Shown in pieces: positions 42,355-50,511 of a stretch of DNA of 64,000 nt; the stretch's first letter is position 1, and the number at the start of each line of letters is the position of its first letter. Below the pieces are notes generated by a model that saw nothing but the letters and a program-made list of their open reading frames with translations, was not told where the DNA came from and did no database searches. The stretch is taken from the NCBI GenBank assembly GCA_000381605.1, contig KB906760.1, positions 248,001-312,000 on the forward strand. Direction: 5' to 3'. The stretch is from Acidobacteriaceae bacterium KBS 89 (GTDB lineage: Bacteria; Acidobacteriota; Terriglobia; Terriglobales; Acidobacteriaceae). Both the position numbers and the translations under genes were made by a program.

Positions 42355-43086
42355 ATGAATGATTCAACCCTTTCTTTGAAAGACGACGGGCTGCTCGACA
42401 ATCCCATCTGGAGTTCTCTGACTACCCGTCATGCGCATCTTGCTGTCGGGGCGGATATTGGGCAAGGTCTGGCCCGCCGCTATCCTGCTGACATAGGTCC
42501 ACTCTCGGCCTTTCAGAGACAAACATCCGAGGCGTACGCGGATCTCGCCGCGATTGTGCCGGAGGGTGATGTCGCGGTTCTCTTCCTTGAAGGGACACCG
42601 GAATTTCCTGGGGACTGGCAGCTTCTTCGCGAGGGAGCGCTCGTTCAGATGGTCTGTCCCACGGTTCCGGACCAACCCTACCTTGCTGAGTCGATCGTCC
42701 CGATGAGGTCTGGGGATTTTCCAGAGATGGTTGCGCTCGCCGCCCTCACCGAACCGGGGCCGTTCCGCGAACACACTGCAACCCTCGGAGGGTTTGTTGG
42801 AGTTCGCGTCGACGGCCGTCTTGCGGCAATGGCTGGTCAACGGTTGTCGACGGGTGGCTTCACCGAGGTGAGCGCCGTGTGTACGCATCCTGACTTCCGT
42901 GGCCGCGGATATGCCCCAGCTCTTGTGGCGGCAGTTGCACGCGCGATTCACATGAAGGGCCGAATGCCGTTCCTGACCTCCTTCGAGAGCAACACAGGAG
43001 CTATCCGGATCTACCAACAGTCGGGCTTCGTGCTTCGGCGCACCTTCCAGCTGGCAGTTCTCAAGCCGCCAAGCAAGCGAATCTGA
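42355..43086 (+). CDS. GNAT family N-acetyltransferase (FR47-like)
   Basis: A 243-residue acetyltransferase. The first 120 residues are a non-catalytic GNAT-like half (PIWSSLTTRHAHLAVG, DVAVLFLEGTPEFPG). The C-terminal half has the acetyl-CoA site VSAVCTHPDFRGRGYAPALVAAVARA and the final TNSGAIRIYQQSGFVLRR-type strand (here NTGAIRIYQQSGFVLRRTF). This layout is that of FR47/GCN5-related enzymes acting on small molecules or peptides. I chose the ATG at 42355 (MNDSTLSLKDDG) because the upstream extension reads through the divergent rpe promoter region. The substrate is unknown. Confidence 0.87.
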   Translation: MNDSTLSLKDDGLLDNPIWSSLTTRHAHLAVGADIGQGLARRYPADIGPLSAFQRQTSEAYADLAAIVPEGDVAVLFLEGTPEFPGDWQLLREGALVQMVCPTVPDQPYLAESIVPMRSGDFPEMVALAALTEPGPFREHTATLGGFVGVRVDGRLAAMAGQRLSTGGFTEVSAVCTHPDFRGRGYAPALVAAVARAIHMKGRMPFLTSFESNTGAIRIYQQSGFVLRRTFQLAVLKPPSKRI

Positions 43087-43112
43087 AATTCGGAGCTTAG
43101 TGTTTTTTTGAG

Positions 43113-44471
43113 TTACTCGCGATTTTTGGGCGCTATATGCACTTCTCTTTCCACATCGGGCCGGCCTTCGTGAAGGATTTTTGTCTTTGCAGCTTTGGCG
43201 GCATCGCGTTGGGTTTCGGCCATGGGTTTTGGATCGCCGATGACCATGCGGGCGGCGCCACGGAGAATGCGGCGGATGGGCCACTTGCCGTCTTCGTTCG
43301 GCACGAAGATTTCGCCTACGCGCTGCTTTTCGGGACGATAGTACCAGCGGCGAAAGAGCGAGAGATGATCGCTGAGGAGCCCAAGATCGTTCGGTTTCCC
43401 CGCCTTTACTTCGAGAGTGGCTAGAGTGTGCGCAGCGCGGTCTTCGGGCGAGTTGGAGGCGGTGGCTTCGCCTTCGAGCGGCACCGCCTGGAGCATCAGC
43501 GGCTGTGCGAAGAGCGAACTGCCCACACTGGTCTGCTCGCGAACGGCGCGGACACCGAGGGTGGAGAGGCGCTCGGGGCCGACGAGGCAGCCGCCTTCGA
43601 GCAGGAAGAGGGCTGCTTCTTCCTTGTGATCTTCTTCTGGCGCGGCGGACTGTACGATCACGGCGCGGAGTTGGGGGACTGGGCGGACGATCCAGTCGGC
43701 GAGAGCCTGCGCGGCCTTTACCTTTTGCCACTGAGCGTGCAGTGCGGCCGCTTTTTCAAACTGCATGCCGGAGGATGCCTCTTCGCGCTCAAGGCCGATG
43801 GCGATGATCATGCTCTCGCCGCGAGTGTCGAAGAATTTCTTCACCGCTGCGGCTTCGGCGGCGTACTGCTCCGGCGTACAGGCTTGCTTGCACGGCTCGA
43901 TGCACTTGTTCATCTCGCCGTAGACGCAGCCGGGATGCTCGGGATACGGCGCAAGGTCTTCGTAGCATCGGCGAAGTTTGAAGAGGTCGAGCACGGCGTC
44001 GCAGTAACGCTCGGCTGCGAGGCGAGAAGGGAACGGGCCGTACATCTGGGAGAGGCCGCGCTTGGATAATTTGTTGGTGGAGTAGACGCGGGGGAAGGCG
44101 TTCTCCATGGTCATGCGGAGGAAGTAGGGAGTGTGCAGCTTGAGGCGGCGGCGGGCTTCGACGTGCCCGAAGAGCGCGGCGGTGGCGTCGTAGAGGACCA
44201 GCGACGATTCGAAGGCGGAACCCGTGACGCTGTACTCAATGCGTGCGACCTTTTCGCGGAGGTTGAGGCGCTTGGACTGCGACTCGGGCGGGTCGAGAAG
44301 GCGACGCATGCGCCGGCGGAGGTCGGTGGTCTGGGTGAGATAAGGTGCGTCTTCAGCGCGTGCGCCGCGGAGTGCGAAGACTCCGGGTTGCGCGGGGATG
44401 GAACGGAGGATTTCGTCGGCTTGTTCAGGTGTAAACGCTACGGCATGATCGAAATGAAAGCTCGTTGCCAC
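43113..44471 (-). CDS. UvrC-like protein with degenerate GIY-YIG, cysteine cluster and UVR motif, no RNase H domain
   Basis: A 452-residue relative of excinuclease subunit UvrC. The N-terminus keeps PGVFALRG but the YVGKA segment is replaced by PYLTQTTDLRRRMRR, so the incising GIY-YIG nuclease is probably inactive. Residues 165-200 hold Cys169, Cys182, Cys190 and Cys194, spaced C-x12-C-x7-C-x3-C. UvrC uses the spacing C-x11-C-x7-C-x3-C for an iron-sulfur cluster. A UVR (UvrB-binding) motif follows at about 220-250 (GMQFEKAAALHAQW). The second nuclease and helix-hairpin-helix domains of UvrC are absent. It is not the cellular UvrC; it may bind UvrB or damaged DNA without cutting. Confidence 0.8.
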   Translation of the reverse strand: MATSFHFDHAVAFTPEQADEILRSIPAQPGVFALRGARAEDAPYLTQTTDLRRRMRRLLDPPESQSKRLNLREKVARIEYSVTGSAFESSLVLYDATAALFGHVEARRRLKLHTPYFLRMTMENAFPRVYSTNKLSKRGLSQMYGPFPSRLAAERYCDAVLDLFKLRRCYEDLAPYPEHPGCVYGEMNKCIEPCKQACTPEQYAAEAAAVKKFFDTRGESMIIAIGLEREEASSGMQFEKAAALHAQWQKVKAAQALADWIVRPVPQLRAVIVQSAAPEEDHKEEAALFLLEGGCLVGPERLSTLGVRAVREQTSVGSSLFAQPLMLQAVPLEGEATASNSPEDRAAHTLATLEVKAGKPNDLGLLSDHLSLFRRWYYRPEKQRVGEIFVPNEDGKWPIRRILRGAARMVIGDPKPMAETQRDAAKAAKTKILHEGRPDVEREVHIAPKNRE

Positions 44472-44540
44472 ACTCAGAATTGTAGTCGCAAAATTTTGCA
44501 GAGGCTAAGATGGATTACGTGATTCGGAGTGAGACCCAAA

Positions 44541-44852
44541 ATGTTTAACGCCGAGCCGCAAGAGCAATGGGATGCGAACGAAGCCGCTGAGTTCGAACGA
44601 CATGTGGCAACGCGGCACCGAAGGACGACTAAAGCAGCGATGTGGGCAGGCGGGGCGCTCCTGTCGGATATCTTTTGCATGGGGCCATTCTTATATGGGC
44701 ATTCACTGCATCGCTATTGGGACGTAATTGGAAAGTATCTGCTAATACTCGCGATGGGATTATTGCTGTGGTTCGTGTATAAGGCATCCCTCGTCTGGGC
44801 ATCGTGGCAGGCCGCTCGCGAAACTCGGCGCGAATATGGCGATCCTAAGTAA
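44541..44852 (+). CDS. small two-helix membrane protein
   Basis: A 103-residue protein with an N-terminal charged region (FNAEPQEQWDANEAAEFERHVATRHRR). Two membrane segments follow (AAMWAGGALLSDIFCMGPFLY and YLLILAMGLLLWFVYKASLVW), and a basic tail. The ATG at 44541 has a GGAG about 11 bases upstream; a GTG at 44529 is an alternative start giving 107 residues. It is encoded between the UvrC-like and tldE genes but on the opposite strand to both. No family is recognised. Confidence 0.65.
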   Translation: MFNAEPQEQWDANEAAEFERHVATRHRRTTKAAMWAGGALLSDIFCMGPFLYGHSLHRYWDVIGKYLLILAMGLLLWFVYKASLVWASWQAARETRREYGDPK

Positions 44853-44856
44853 TACC

Positions 44857-46254
44857 TCAGCTTCCAGCGATGGTCATTCCTTCAACACGAATAGTAGGTG
44901 CCGCGCTCGCCCCGCGGAATACGAGGTCGTTGCCGATGGCGGCGATGTTGCGATACATATCTTTGAGGTTGCCGGCGATGGTGATCTCTTCGACCGGGTA
45001 GGCGAGTTCGCCGTTTTCGATCCACATGCCGCTGGCTCCCTGCGAGTAGTCGCCGGTGACGAGATTGATGCCGTGACCCATGGTTTCGGTGACGTAGAGG
45101 CCGTCTTTGATGTCGCCGATGATCTGTTCCGGGGTCAGGGTTCCAGCTTCGAGGTAGAAGTTGCCTGCGCCGATGCCGGGGTTTCCAGCCAGGCCGCGCG
45201 AGGCGTTTCCGGTGGAATGCATGTTCAGCTTGCGCGCTGTGTAGGTGTTCATCACGTAGTTCTTGAGAATGCCGTGTTCGACGAGGACGGTGCGGCGCGT
45301 AGGTAGGCCCTCGCCGTCGAAGGGACGCGTGCCAAAGCCTCCGATATTGTCGAAGACGAGGGTGCCGTCGTCGACGACGGTGATGTTTTCGCCGGCTACC
45401 CGTTCGCCCAGCATGCCGCTGAAGAAGGATGCGTTGCGGTAGATGGCGTCGCCGTTGGCCGCGTCGAAGATGTTGCCGATGATCGACTGTGCCATCTCTG
45501 CCGAGAAGACGACGGGGGCCTTCTGGGTCTTCACCTGACGTGCGCCGAGACGTCGCAGTGTGCGCCTCGCGGCCTCGCGTCCGATCTCTTCGGGGTCTTC
45601 GAGTTTTTTTGTCGTGCGCGCGTTCGAGAACCAGTAGTTGCGCTGCATGCCGCCCTTTTCGTCCTGGGCGATGGGAGAGACCGAGAAGCCGCAGTAGCTG
45701 CGCCGGTATTCCCCGACGAAGCCGCGCGAGTTCATCATGATCTTGTGCGAGGTCGCTGTATCGAAGTCGCCGCCGCGCGAGTTCTGGATTCGGGTGTCGT
45801 AGGCCATCGCCGCGGCTTCGGTGCGTCGCGCGATCTCGATGCGCTCTGCCGGCGGCATGTCGTTGACGTCGTCGAAGTAGAGATGAAGATCGCCGTCGAG
45901 CTGACCGAACTCGTGCGCCTCCGGCAGTCCGGCGAAGGGGTCTTCGCTGGTGATCTTGGCGAGCGTGATTGCGCCCTCGACCAGACGCGCGATGCTCTCG
46001 CTCGAGAAGTCGGAGGAGGAGGTGCTCGCAGTGCGTTGAGCGTTTTCGGAGTTCAGGAAGACGCGCAGGCCGACCGCGCGTGAGCCGGACTCCTTCAGTG
46101 TTTCAACCTGTCCCAGATGAACGAGCGCAGAGAACTCGTCGCCTTCATAGACGACGGCTTCTGCATCGGTAGCTCCGGCTTTGAGGGCCTTCGAAAGGAC
46201 ATCGGAGGCGAGTTGCTTCAGGTCGGACGAGACTACAGATGCTGACGATGACAC
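44857..46254 (-). CDS. tldE: TldE/PmbA-type subunit of the TldD/TldE metalloprotease
   Basis: A 465-residue protein homologous to TldE (PmbA), the non-catalytic partner of TldD. In E. coli the TldD/TldE heterodimer degrades unfolded peptides, matures microcin B17 and acts on CcdA. It has the family segments SGSRAVGLRVFLNSENAQRTAST, MAYDTRIQNSRGG and HSTGNASRGLAGNPGIGAGNFYLE near the C-terminus, and it lacks the HExxxH zinc motif seen in the TldD partner. It is the fourth gene of the tldD-zinc protein-zinc protein-tldE operon and starts 12 bp after the second zinc-type gene. Confidence 0.93.
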   Translation of the reverse strand: MSSSASVVSSDLKQLASDVLSKALKAGATDAEAVVYEGDEFSALVHLGQVETLKESGSRAVGLRVFLNSENAQRTASTSSSDFSSESIARLVEGAITLAKITSEDPFAGLPEAHEFGQLDGDLHLYFDDVNDMPPAERIEIARRTEAAAMAYDTRIQNSRGGDFDTATSHKIMMNSRGFVGEYRRSYCGFSVSPIAQDEKGGMQRNYWFSNARTTKKLEDPEEIGREAARRTLRRLGARQVKTQKAPVVFSAEMAQSIIGNIFDAANGDAIYRNASFFSGMLGERVAGENITVVDDGTLVFDNIGGFGTRPFDGEGLPTRRTVLVEHGILKNYVMNTYTARKLNMHSTGNASRGLAGNPGIGAGNFYLEAGTLTPEQIIGDIKDGLYVTETMGHGINLVTGDYSQGASGMWIENGELAYPVEEITIAGNLKDMYRNIAAIGNDLVFRGASAAPTIRVEGMTIAGS

Positions 46255-46266
46255 GTTTTCAGGACC

Positions 46267-46575
46267 TCAACGAACAGGAGATGCCGACAGACGCGCAAGC
46301 CGGCCGTCGGTAGCTTTGAGGAAGTAAAGACCAGCGGAACAGTACTCGGAGTCGCTCTTGAGTTTGTGCTCGATGTGCGTAGCTGGACCGTCCTCTGAAC
46401 GGCGTTTGAACAGCTTGACTGGTCCATTGCAACTCATGCAGCGAAACTCAGTGTCGTTGTCTTCCAGCGCGACGTCGATGGCCTTCACCTTCCAGAACGG
46501 TTCGTAGCCACCGGTCGCGCGTACGCGGCGGCGCTTCACTTCACACTCGTAAAATCGTTCCCGTTCAGCTGCCAT
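46267..46575 (-). CDS. putative zinc-site protein B, paralogue of the adjacent gene
   Basis: A 102-residue cytoplasmic protein starting MAAERERFYECEVKRRRV. It has FRCMSCNGPVKLF (Cys46, Cys49), a histidine in HIEHK (His70) and EYCSAGLYF (Cys79), a plausible single zinc site. By hand about 60 percent of positions are identical to the neighbouring paralogue (46679-46987). The C-x2-C then H then C layout recalls the N-terminal zinc part of CoiA-like proteins, but I recognise no family with certainty. A GAGG ribosome binding site precedes the ATG. It lies 103 bp after its paralogue and 12 bp before tldE. Confidence 0.75.
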   Translation of the reverse strand: MAAERERFYECEVKRRRVRATGGYEPFWKVKAIDVALEDNDTEFRCMSCNGPVKLFKRRSEDGPATHIEHKLKSDSEYCSAGLYFLKATDGRLARLSASPVR

Positions 46576-46678
46576 AGTGGACCTCGTTTGCATCGTGCCG
46601 TTAGTCGAACCGTTGAGTCGTACTTTTCGTTGTCATGCGGCAAAAAAAGAGTGAAAAGTGATGCAAGGGATAAAGCCG

Positions 46679-46987
46679 TTATTCGACGGGATGCTCCGAG
46701 TGCCTTGGTTCGCGTCCGTCGGTAGCTTTCTTGAACAAGAGCCCGTTGGCGCAAAACTCTGAATCGGCCGATGACTTGTGCTCGACATAGGGCACGGAGC
46801 CTTCCTTGCCGTTGCGGCCGAGGAGTTTCACGACGCCGTAGCAGTCCTTGCAGCGGAACTCCGTATCGTTGTCGACCAATGCGACCGCGACCGATTTAAC
46901 CTTCCAGAACGGCTCGTAGCCTCCGCCTTCTTTCACGCGGCGACGTTTTACTTCGCACTCGTAGATTTTTTCGCGCTCGACTGCCAT
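46679..46987 (-). CDS. putative zinc-site protein A, paralogue of the adjacent gene
   Basis: A 102-residue protein starting MAVEREKIYECEVKRRRV, then GGYEPFWKVK. The likely zinc ligands are Cys46, Cys49 (FRCKDCYG), His70 (YVEHK) and Cys79 (EFCANG). It starts 2 bp after the tldD stop, so it is translated with tldD. The mix of a very conserved N-terminal half and charge-rich surface, and the position between both protease genes, make it a candidate adaptor or substrate of the TldD/TldE protease. This is inference; no function is known to me. Confidence 0.75.
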   Translation of the reverse strand: MAVEREKIYECEVKRRRVKEGGGYEPFWKVKSVAVALVDNDTEFRCKDCYGVVKLLGRNGKEGSVPYVEHKSSADSEFCANGLLFKKATDGREPRHSEHPVE

Positions 46988-46989
46988 TA

Positions 46990-48432
46990 TTATTGTCCCG
47001 TTCCCCCGACCGTCATGCGGTCGAGCTTTACTGTAGGCATGCCCACACCAACCGGCACGCTTTGTCCGGCCTTGCCGCAGGTGCCGATACCCTCGTCCAG
47101 GGCGAGATCGTTGCCGACCATCGACACATATTTGAGCGCCTCGGGGCCGTTGCCGATCAGCGTTGCGCCCTTCACAGGCCGCGTTACGATGCCGTCTTCG
47201 ATCAGGTAGGCTTCGCTGGCAGAGAAGACAAACTTGCCGTTGGTGATGTCGACCGAACCGCCTCCGAAGTTGACGGCGTAGAGGCCGCGCTTGACGCTCT
47301 TGATGATGTCCTCGGGCATGTCGTCGCCGTTGAGCATGTAGGTGTTGGTCATGCGCGGCATGGGAATGTGGTGGTAGCTCTCGCGACGGCCGCTGCCGGT
47401 GTTCGGCATGCCCATCAGGCGTGCGTTAAGTTTGTCGGAGAGGAAGCCTTTCAGGATGCCATTTTCGATAAGAACTGTTTCCTGGGTGGGCGTTCCTTCG
47501 TCGTCGACGTTCAGACTGCCGCGGCGGCCGGGCATCAGGCCGTTGTCGACGACGGTGACCTTGGGGCTTGCGACCTGCTGGCCGATAAGTCCGGCAAAGG
47601 CTGAGGTTTTTTTACGATTGAAATCGGCTTCAAGTCCGTGGCCGACGGCTTCGTGGAGAAGAACACCTGGCCAGCCGGGGCCGAGGACGACAGGCATCTC
47701 GCCTGCGGGTGCTTCGACCGCTCCCAGCTGCAGGATGGCAGTGCGGGCAGCTTCGCGTGCGTGGTGTTCCGGAGATTTATCGCCTTCGAAGAAGTCCATG
47801 GTGACGCGACCGCCGCCTCCGCTGGTGCCGCGTGCCGTGTTCGCCGCGTCTCTTGCGATGACGAAGACGTTGAGGCGGGCGAGAGGCTGGGTGTCGCTGG
47901 CGAAGGTGCCGTCGGAGGCAGCGACGAGGATGCGGCGAAGCTCGTCGTTGAAGCCGGCGCGAACCTGCGTGATGCGAGAGTCGTAGGCGCGAGCGGCCTT
48001 GTCGGCGCGCTGGATAAGAGCCAGCTTGGCGGCGATCTCGGCGTCGCTGGTGGCTCCGGCGACCGGGTAAAGCGAGGGTGTTTCCGTGTGCCGGAAGCCA
48101 CTCATCAGCTCCTTGGCCGGGCCGCTGGCGATCAGGGCTGCAGTCCGCGCTGCGCGCAGCAGGCGTTCACTGGAGAGGTCGTCGGTGTAGGCGTAGCCGG
48201 TGCGCTCGCCTGAGACGACACGGACGCCGCAACCCACGCTGATCCCTTGGCTCGCAGATTTGACGAGCGACTCGTCGATGCCGAGCGATGTCGAGGTTAC
48301 CGACTCAAAATAAAGGTCCGCGTACTCGCCTCCCGCTGAGAGGGCCTCTCCCAGGCAGCGCTCCATCAGACGTTCGGAGAGTCCTAATTTCTCGATGAAG
48401 TAGCGTTTGTGATCGGGAGGGGGTATTGTCAT
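46990..48432 (-). CDS. tldD: TldD metalloprotease subunit
   Basis: A 480-residue zinc protease subunit. The catalytic motif HEAVGH is at residues 260-265 (HExxxH, His260, Glu261, His265) and the third ligand is the Cys of GIGTCGKAGQS near the C-terminus, as in E. coli TldD. Family segments RVVSGERTGYAYTDDLS and NTGSGRRESYHHIPMPRMTNTY are present. The start ATG at 48432 (MTIPPPDHKRYF) is preferred over an upstream ATG at 48528 with an odd extension. It is the first gene of the operon that continues with two small zinc-site proteins and tldE. Confidence 0.95.
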   Translation of the reverse strand: MTIPPPDHKRYFIEKLGLSERLMERCLGEALSAGGEYADLYFESVTSTSLGIDESLVKSASQGISVGCGVRVVSGERTGYAYTDDLSSERLLRAARTAALIASGPAKELMSGFRHTETPSLYPVAGATSDAEIAAKLALIQRADKAARAYDSRITQVRAGFNDELRRILVAASDGTFASDTQPLARLNVFVIARDAANTARGTSGGGGRVTMDFFEGDKSPEHHAREAARTAILQLGAVEAPAGEMPVVLGPGWPGVLLHEAVGHGLEADFNRKKTSAFAGLIGQQVASPKVTVVDNGLMPGRRGSLNVDDEGTPTQETVLIENGILKGFLSDKLNARLMGMPNTGSGRRESYHHIPMPRMTNTYMLNGDDMPEDIIKSVKRGLYAVNFGGGSVDITNGKFVFSASEAYLIEDGIVTRPVKGATLIGNGPEALKYVSMVGNDLALDEGIGTCGKAGQSVPVGVGMPTVKLDRMTVGGTGQ

Positions 48433-48553
48433 CTGCTTTGATTCTAGGCTTCGCGGAGGACTGCGGCAAATCACGCGGTCGATGAGAGAGTGGCAAAGTG
48501 GGGTCAGCAGCGTCTTCTTGTGAGGCAACGGAACGCAGTTACGCCGCAGGCTT

Positions 48554-49417
48554 TCATCGTCCGTGCGAGGGATCTGAAGAGCTTGCGACGCTGAGGTCGA
48601 GGGTAAATTGGGGAACCCCCGGGGCGTAGCAGTTGCTATCGGCGGAGTATGTCTTGCTGCAGGCCGCGGTGATCTCCTTGCGACGAGGAGACTGTGCGTA
48701 TTGCCACGCTACGACATTTGGCGTTCCACTGGCTGAGAGAGGCGCGGGCTTCAAGCTGCAGCCGTTTGCTGGCGGACAGGCGTCCTGGTAGACCCAGAAC
48801 GCGATCTCATGGAGATGCTTTGCGGCTACCTGTTCGCGGACGTCCTGAATGGTGGTGATGGTCTTGCCGGGGGCGTCGTCGACGGGTTGACCGCTGGCGT
48901 AGACGCCGGGGAGATAACCGGAATGCGTCACGGCCTCGGTCCAGGCAAGCAGGTACGAGGATTGGTTGACGTTGAGGCGGCCGCCCTCTTCCTGGTCGAG
49001 GAAGATGATCGTGTGAGCGGGGAAGTGTTCGCGTTGGGCGGCCGCAATGGCCGCTGCCGCATCCTTCGCTCCGAGCGCGGCCGCAGCGGTTCCCCCTCGC
49101 TTCGCTCCGGCGATTTCGGCGTCGGTCTTTCCATTGGCCAGGACAAGAAAGCCGAAGCCGTTGCGAACCAGAGCATCGCGCTTGCCTTGCCAGCTGTTGT
49201 GTCGCTCTCCGGGCGGGTTGGTGAGCCAGTATCCGGCGAAGGCGAAGTGGCGCCGTAGCGCGGGTAGGAGGTTGTCGCCAGGATAGTCGTTGCTGTCAAA
49301 GCCGATGGGCTCCTTTGCAGTCGCCGATGGCACCGTAGCGGCCGGGTTGTTCTGCTGCGCGCATGCAGTGGCTGCGAGAAGAAGGAGCGCGGAGATGGGT
49401 GTCGCAAATCGTCGCAT
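48554..49417 (-). CDS. exported Rv2525c-like (DUF1906) glycoside-hydrolase-like protein
   Basis: A 287-residue exported protein with a signal peptide (SALLLLAATACAQQ); a cysteine follows the hydrophobic part, so a lipoprotein is possible but the lipobox is weak. The mature part starts IGFDSNDYPGDNLLPALRRHFAFAGYWL and includes TIIFLDQEEGG and LPGVYASG, the TIM-barrel pattern of the DUF1906/Rv2525c-like domain related to GH25 lysozymes. Asp and Glu in LDQEEGG are candidates for the active site. The protein probably acts on cell-wall or extracellular glycans. It lies 121 bp upstream of the tldD start on the same strand. Confidence 0.75.
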   Translation of the reverse strand: MRRFATPISALLLLAATACAQQNNPAATVPSATAKEPIGFDSNDYPGDNLLPALRRHFAFAGYWLTNPPGERHNSWQGKRDALVRNGFGFLVLANGKTDAEIAGAKRGGTAAAALGAKDAAAAIAAAQREHFPAHTIIFLDQEEGGRLNVNQSSYLLAWTEAVTHSGYLPGVYASGQPVDDAPGKTITTIQDVREQVAAKHLHEIAFWVYQDACPPANGCSLKPAPLSASGTPNVVAWQYAQSPRRKEITAACSKTYSADSNCYAPGVPQFTLDLSVASSSDPSHGR

Positions 49418-49505
49418 AGGAAGATTTCAAAGACTTTCGATGCTGGATAATGGTTACACGATTTTGCGCGGTGTGTTGCATAGTAGAGGTAAAGAGGAGT
49501 GGCAT

Positions 49506-50039
49506 ATGTCCCTGATTGATGTGGACCCAAGATATCCGGTTGGCCGCTTCGTAGCCCCTGCGGCTATCTCGCCCAATGATCGTATGGGCGCGATTACGAC
49601 GCTGGCAGAACTGCCAGAGCTTCTTCGCAATGCGGTGGATGGGTTGAATTTCGCGCAGTTGGGCACACCGTATCGTGAAGGTGGGTGGACGGTGAAGCAG
49701 GTGGTGCACCATGTCGCGGACAGCCATATGAACGCGCTCATCCGCGCTAAGCTTTCGCTGACTGAGGACTGGCCAACGGTGAAACCTTATGATGAGGCGG
49801 CCTGGGCACTACTGCATGACGTCACGGCGCCGGTGGAGTGGTCGCTGGAACTGATCGAGAGCCTCCATGCCCGCTGGGTGATGCTGCTGCAGTCGCTCGA
49901 CGACCAGCAGTGGAAACGCGGGTGCAATCATCCCGAGAGCGGTCCGTTGACAGTGGAGCTATTGACGCTCCTCTATGCATGGCACTCACGCCACCATGTC
50001 GCCCACATCACCCACCTTCGCAGCCGAGAAAACTGGTAA
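49506..50039 (+). CDS. DinB/YfiT-family metal-dependent hydrolase
   Basis: A 177-residue four-helix-bundle protein of the DinB superfamily, nearest the YfiT type. The three metal-binding histidines are in VVHHVADSHMN and in AWHSRHHVAHI at the C-terminus; the N-terminal PRYPVGRF is usual for the YfiT group. Members use thiol cofactors (bacillithiol or related) in transferase reactions; whether this organism makes such a thiol is not known from the window. ATG 49506 has a strong AGAGGAG ribosome binding site. A GNAT gene follows 11 bp later. Confidence 0.87.
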   Translation: MSLIDVDPRYPVGRFVAPAAISPNDRMGAITTLAELPELLRNAVDGLNFAQLGTPYREGGWTVKQVVHHVADSHMNALIRAKLSLTEDWPTVKPYDEAAWALLHDVTAPVEWSLELIESLHARWVMLLQSLDDQQWKRGCNHPESGPLTVELLTLLYAWHSRHHVAHITHLRSRENW

Positions 50040-50050
50040 GGCAGAAAGAC

Positions 50051-50473
50051 ATGCGGACCATCCAGATTGCTACGACGCCCGAGGAGATCAATCGCTGCTT
50101 TCCGGTGATGAGCCAGCTTCGTCCTGCGCTGATTGCAGCGGAGTTCGTCAGCCGCATTCAGGTCCAGCAGGCGGAGGGGTACCAGCTCGCATTTCTTGAA
50201 AATGACGGAGTCCTCGTCTCAGTCGCGGGATTTCGCATGCGCAACGTATTGGCGAGCGGTAAGACGCTCTACGTAGATGATCTGGTCACCGACGGCGCGG
50301 CGCGTTCGCAGGGCCATGGCGAGGCGATGCTGCAATGGCTCATCGCTTTGGCGAGGGAGGCCGGATGCGACACCTTCAGTCTTGATTCGGGAACGCATCG
50401 GCAGGAGGCCCACGCCTTTTATCTGCGACACCGCCTTCGAATCACGTCCTTTCACTTCAATCTCACTCTTTAA
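50051..50473 (+). CDS. GNAT family N-acetyltransferase
   Basis: A 140-residue acetyltransferase. Motifs are LYVDDLVTDGAARSQGHGEAMLQWL (acetyl-CoA loop SQGHGEA) and LDSGTHRQEAHAFYLRHRL, typical of small GNAT enzymes acting on small molecules. It starts 11 bp after the DinB/YfiT stop, so both are likely on one transcript. The acceptor is unknown. Confidence 0.87.
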   Translation: MRTIQIATTPEEINRCFPVMSQLRPALIAAEFVSRIQVQQAEGYQLAFLENDGVLVSVAGFRMRNVLASGKTLYVDDLVTDGAARSQGHGEAMLQWLIALAREAGCDTFSLDSGTHRQEAHAFYLRHRLRITSFHFNLTL

Positions 50474-50511
50474 CTCCTCTCTGGCTCTACTCGATGTGTT
50501 AAGGTTCGTCT

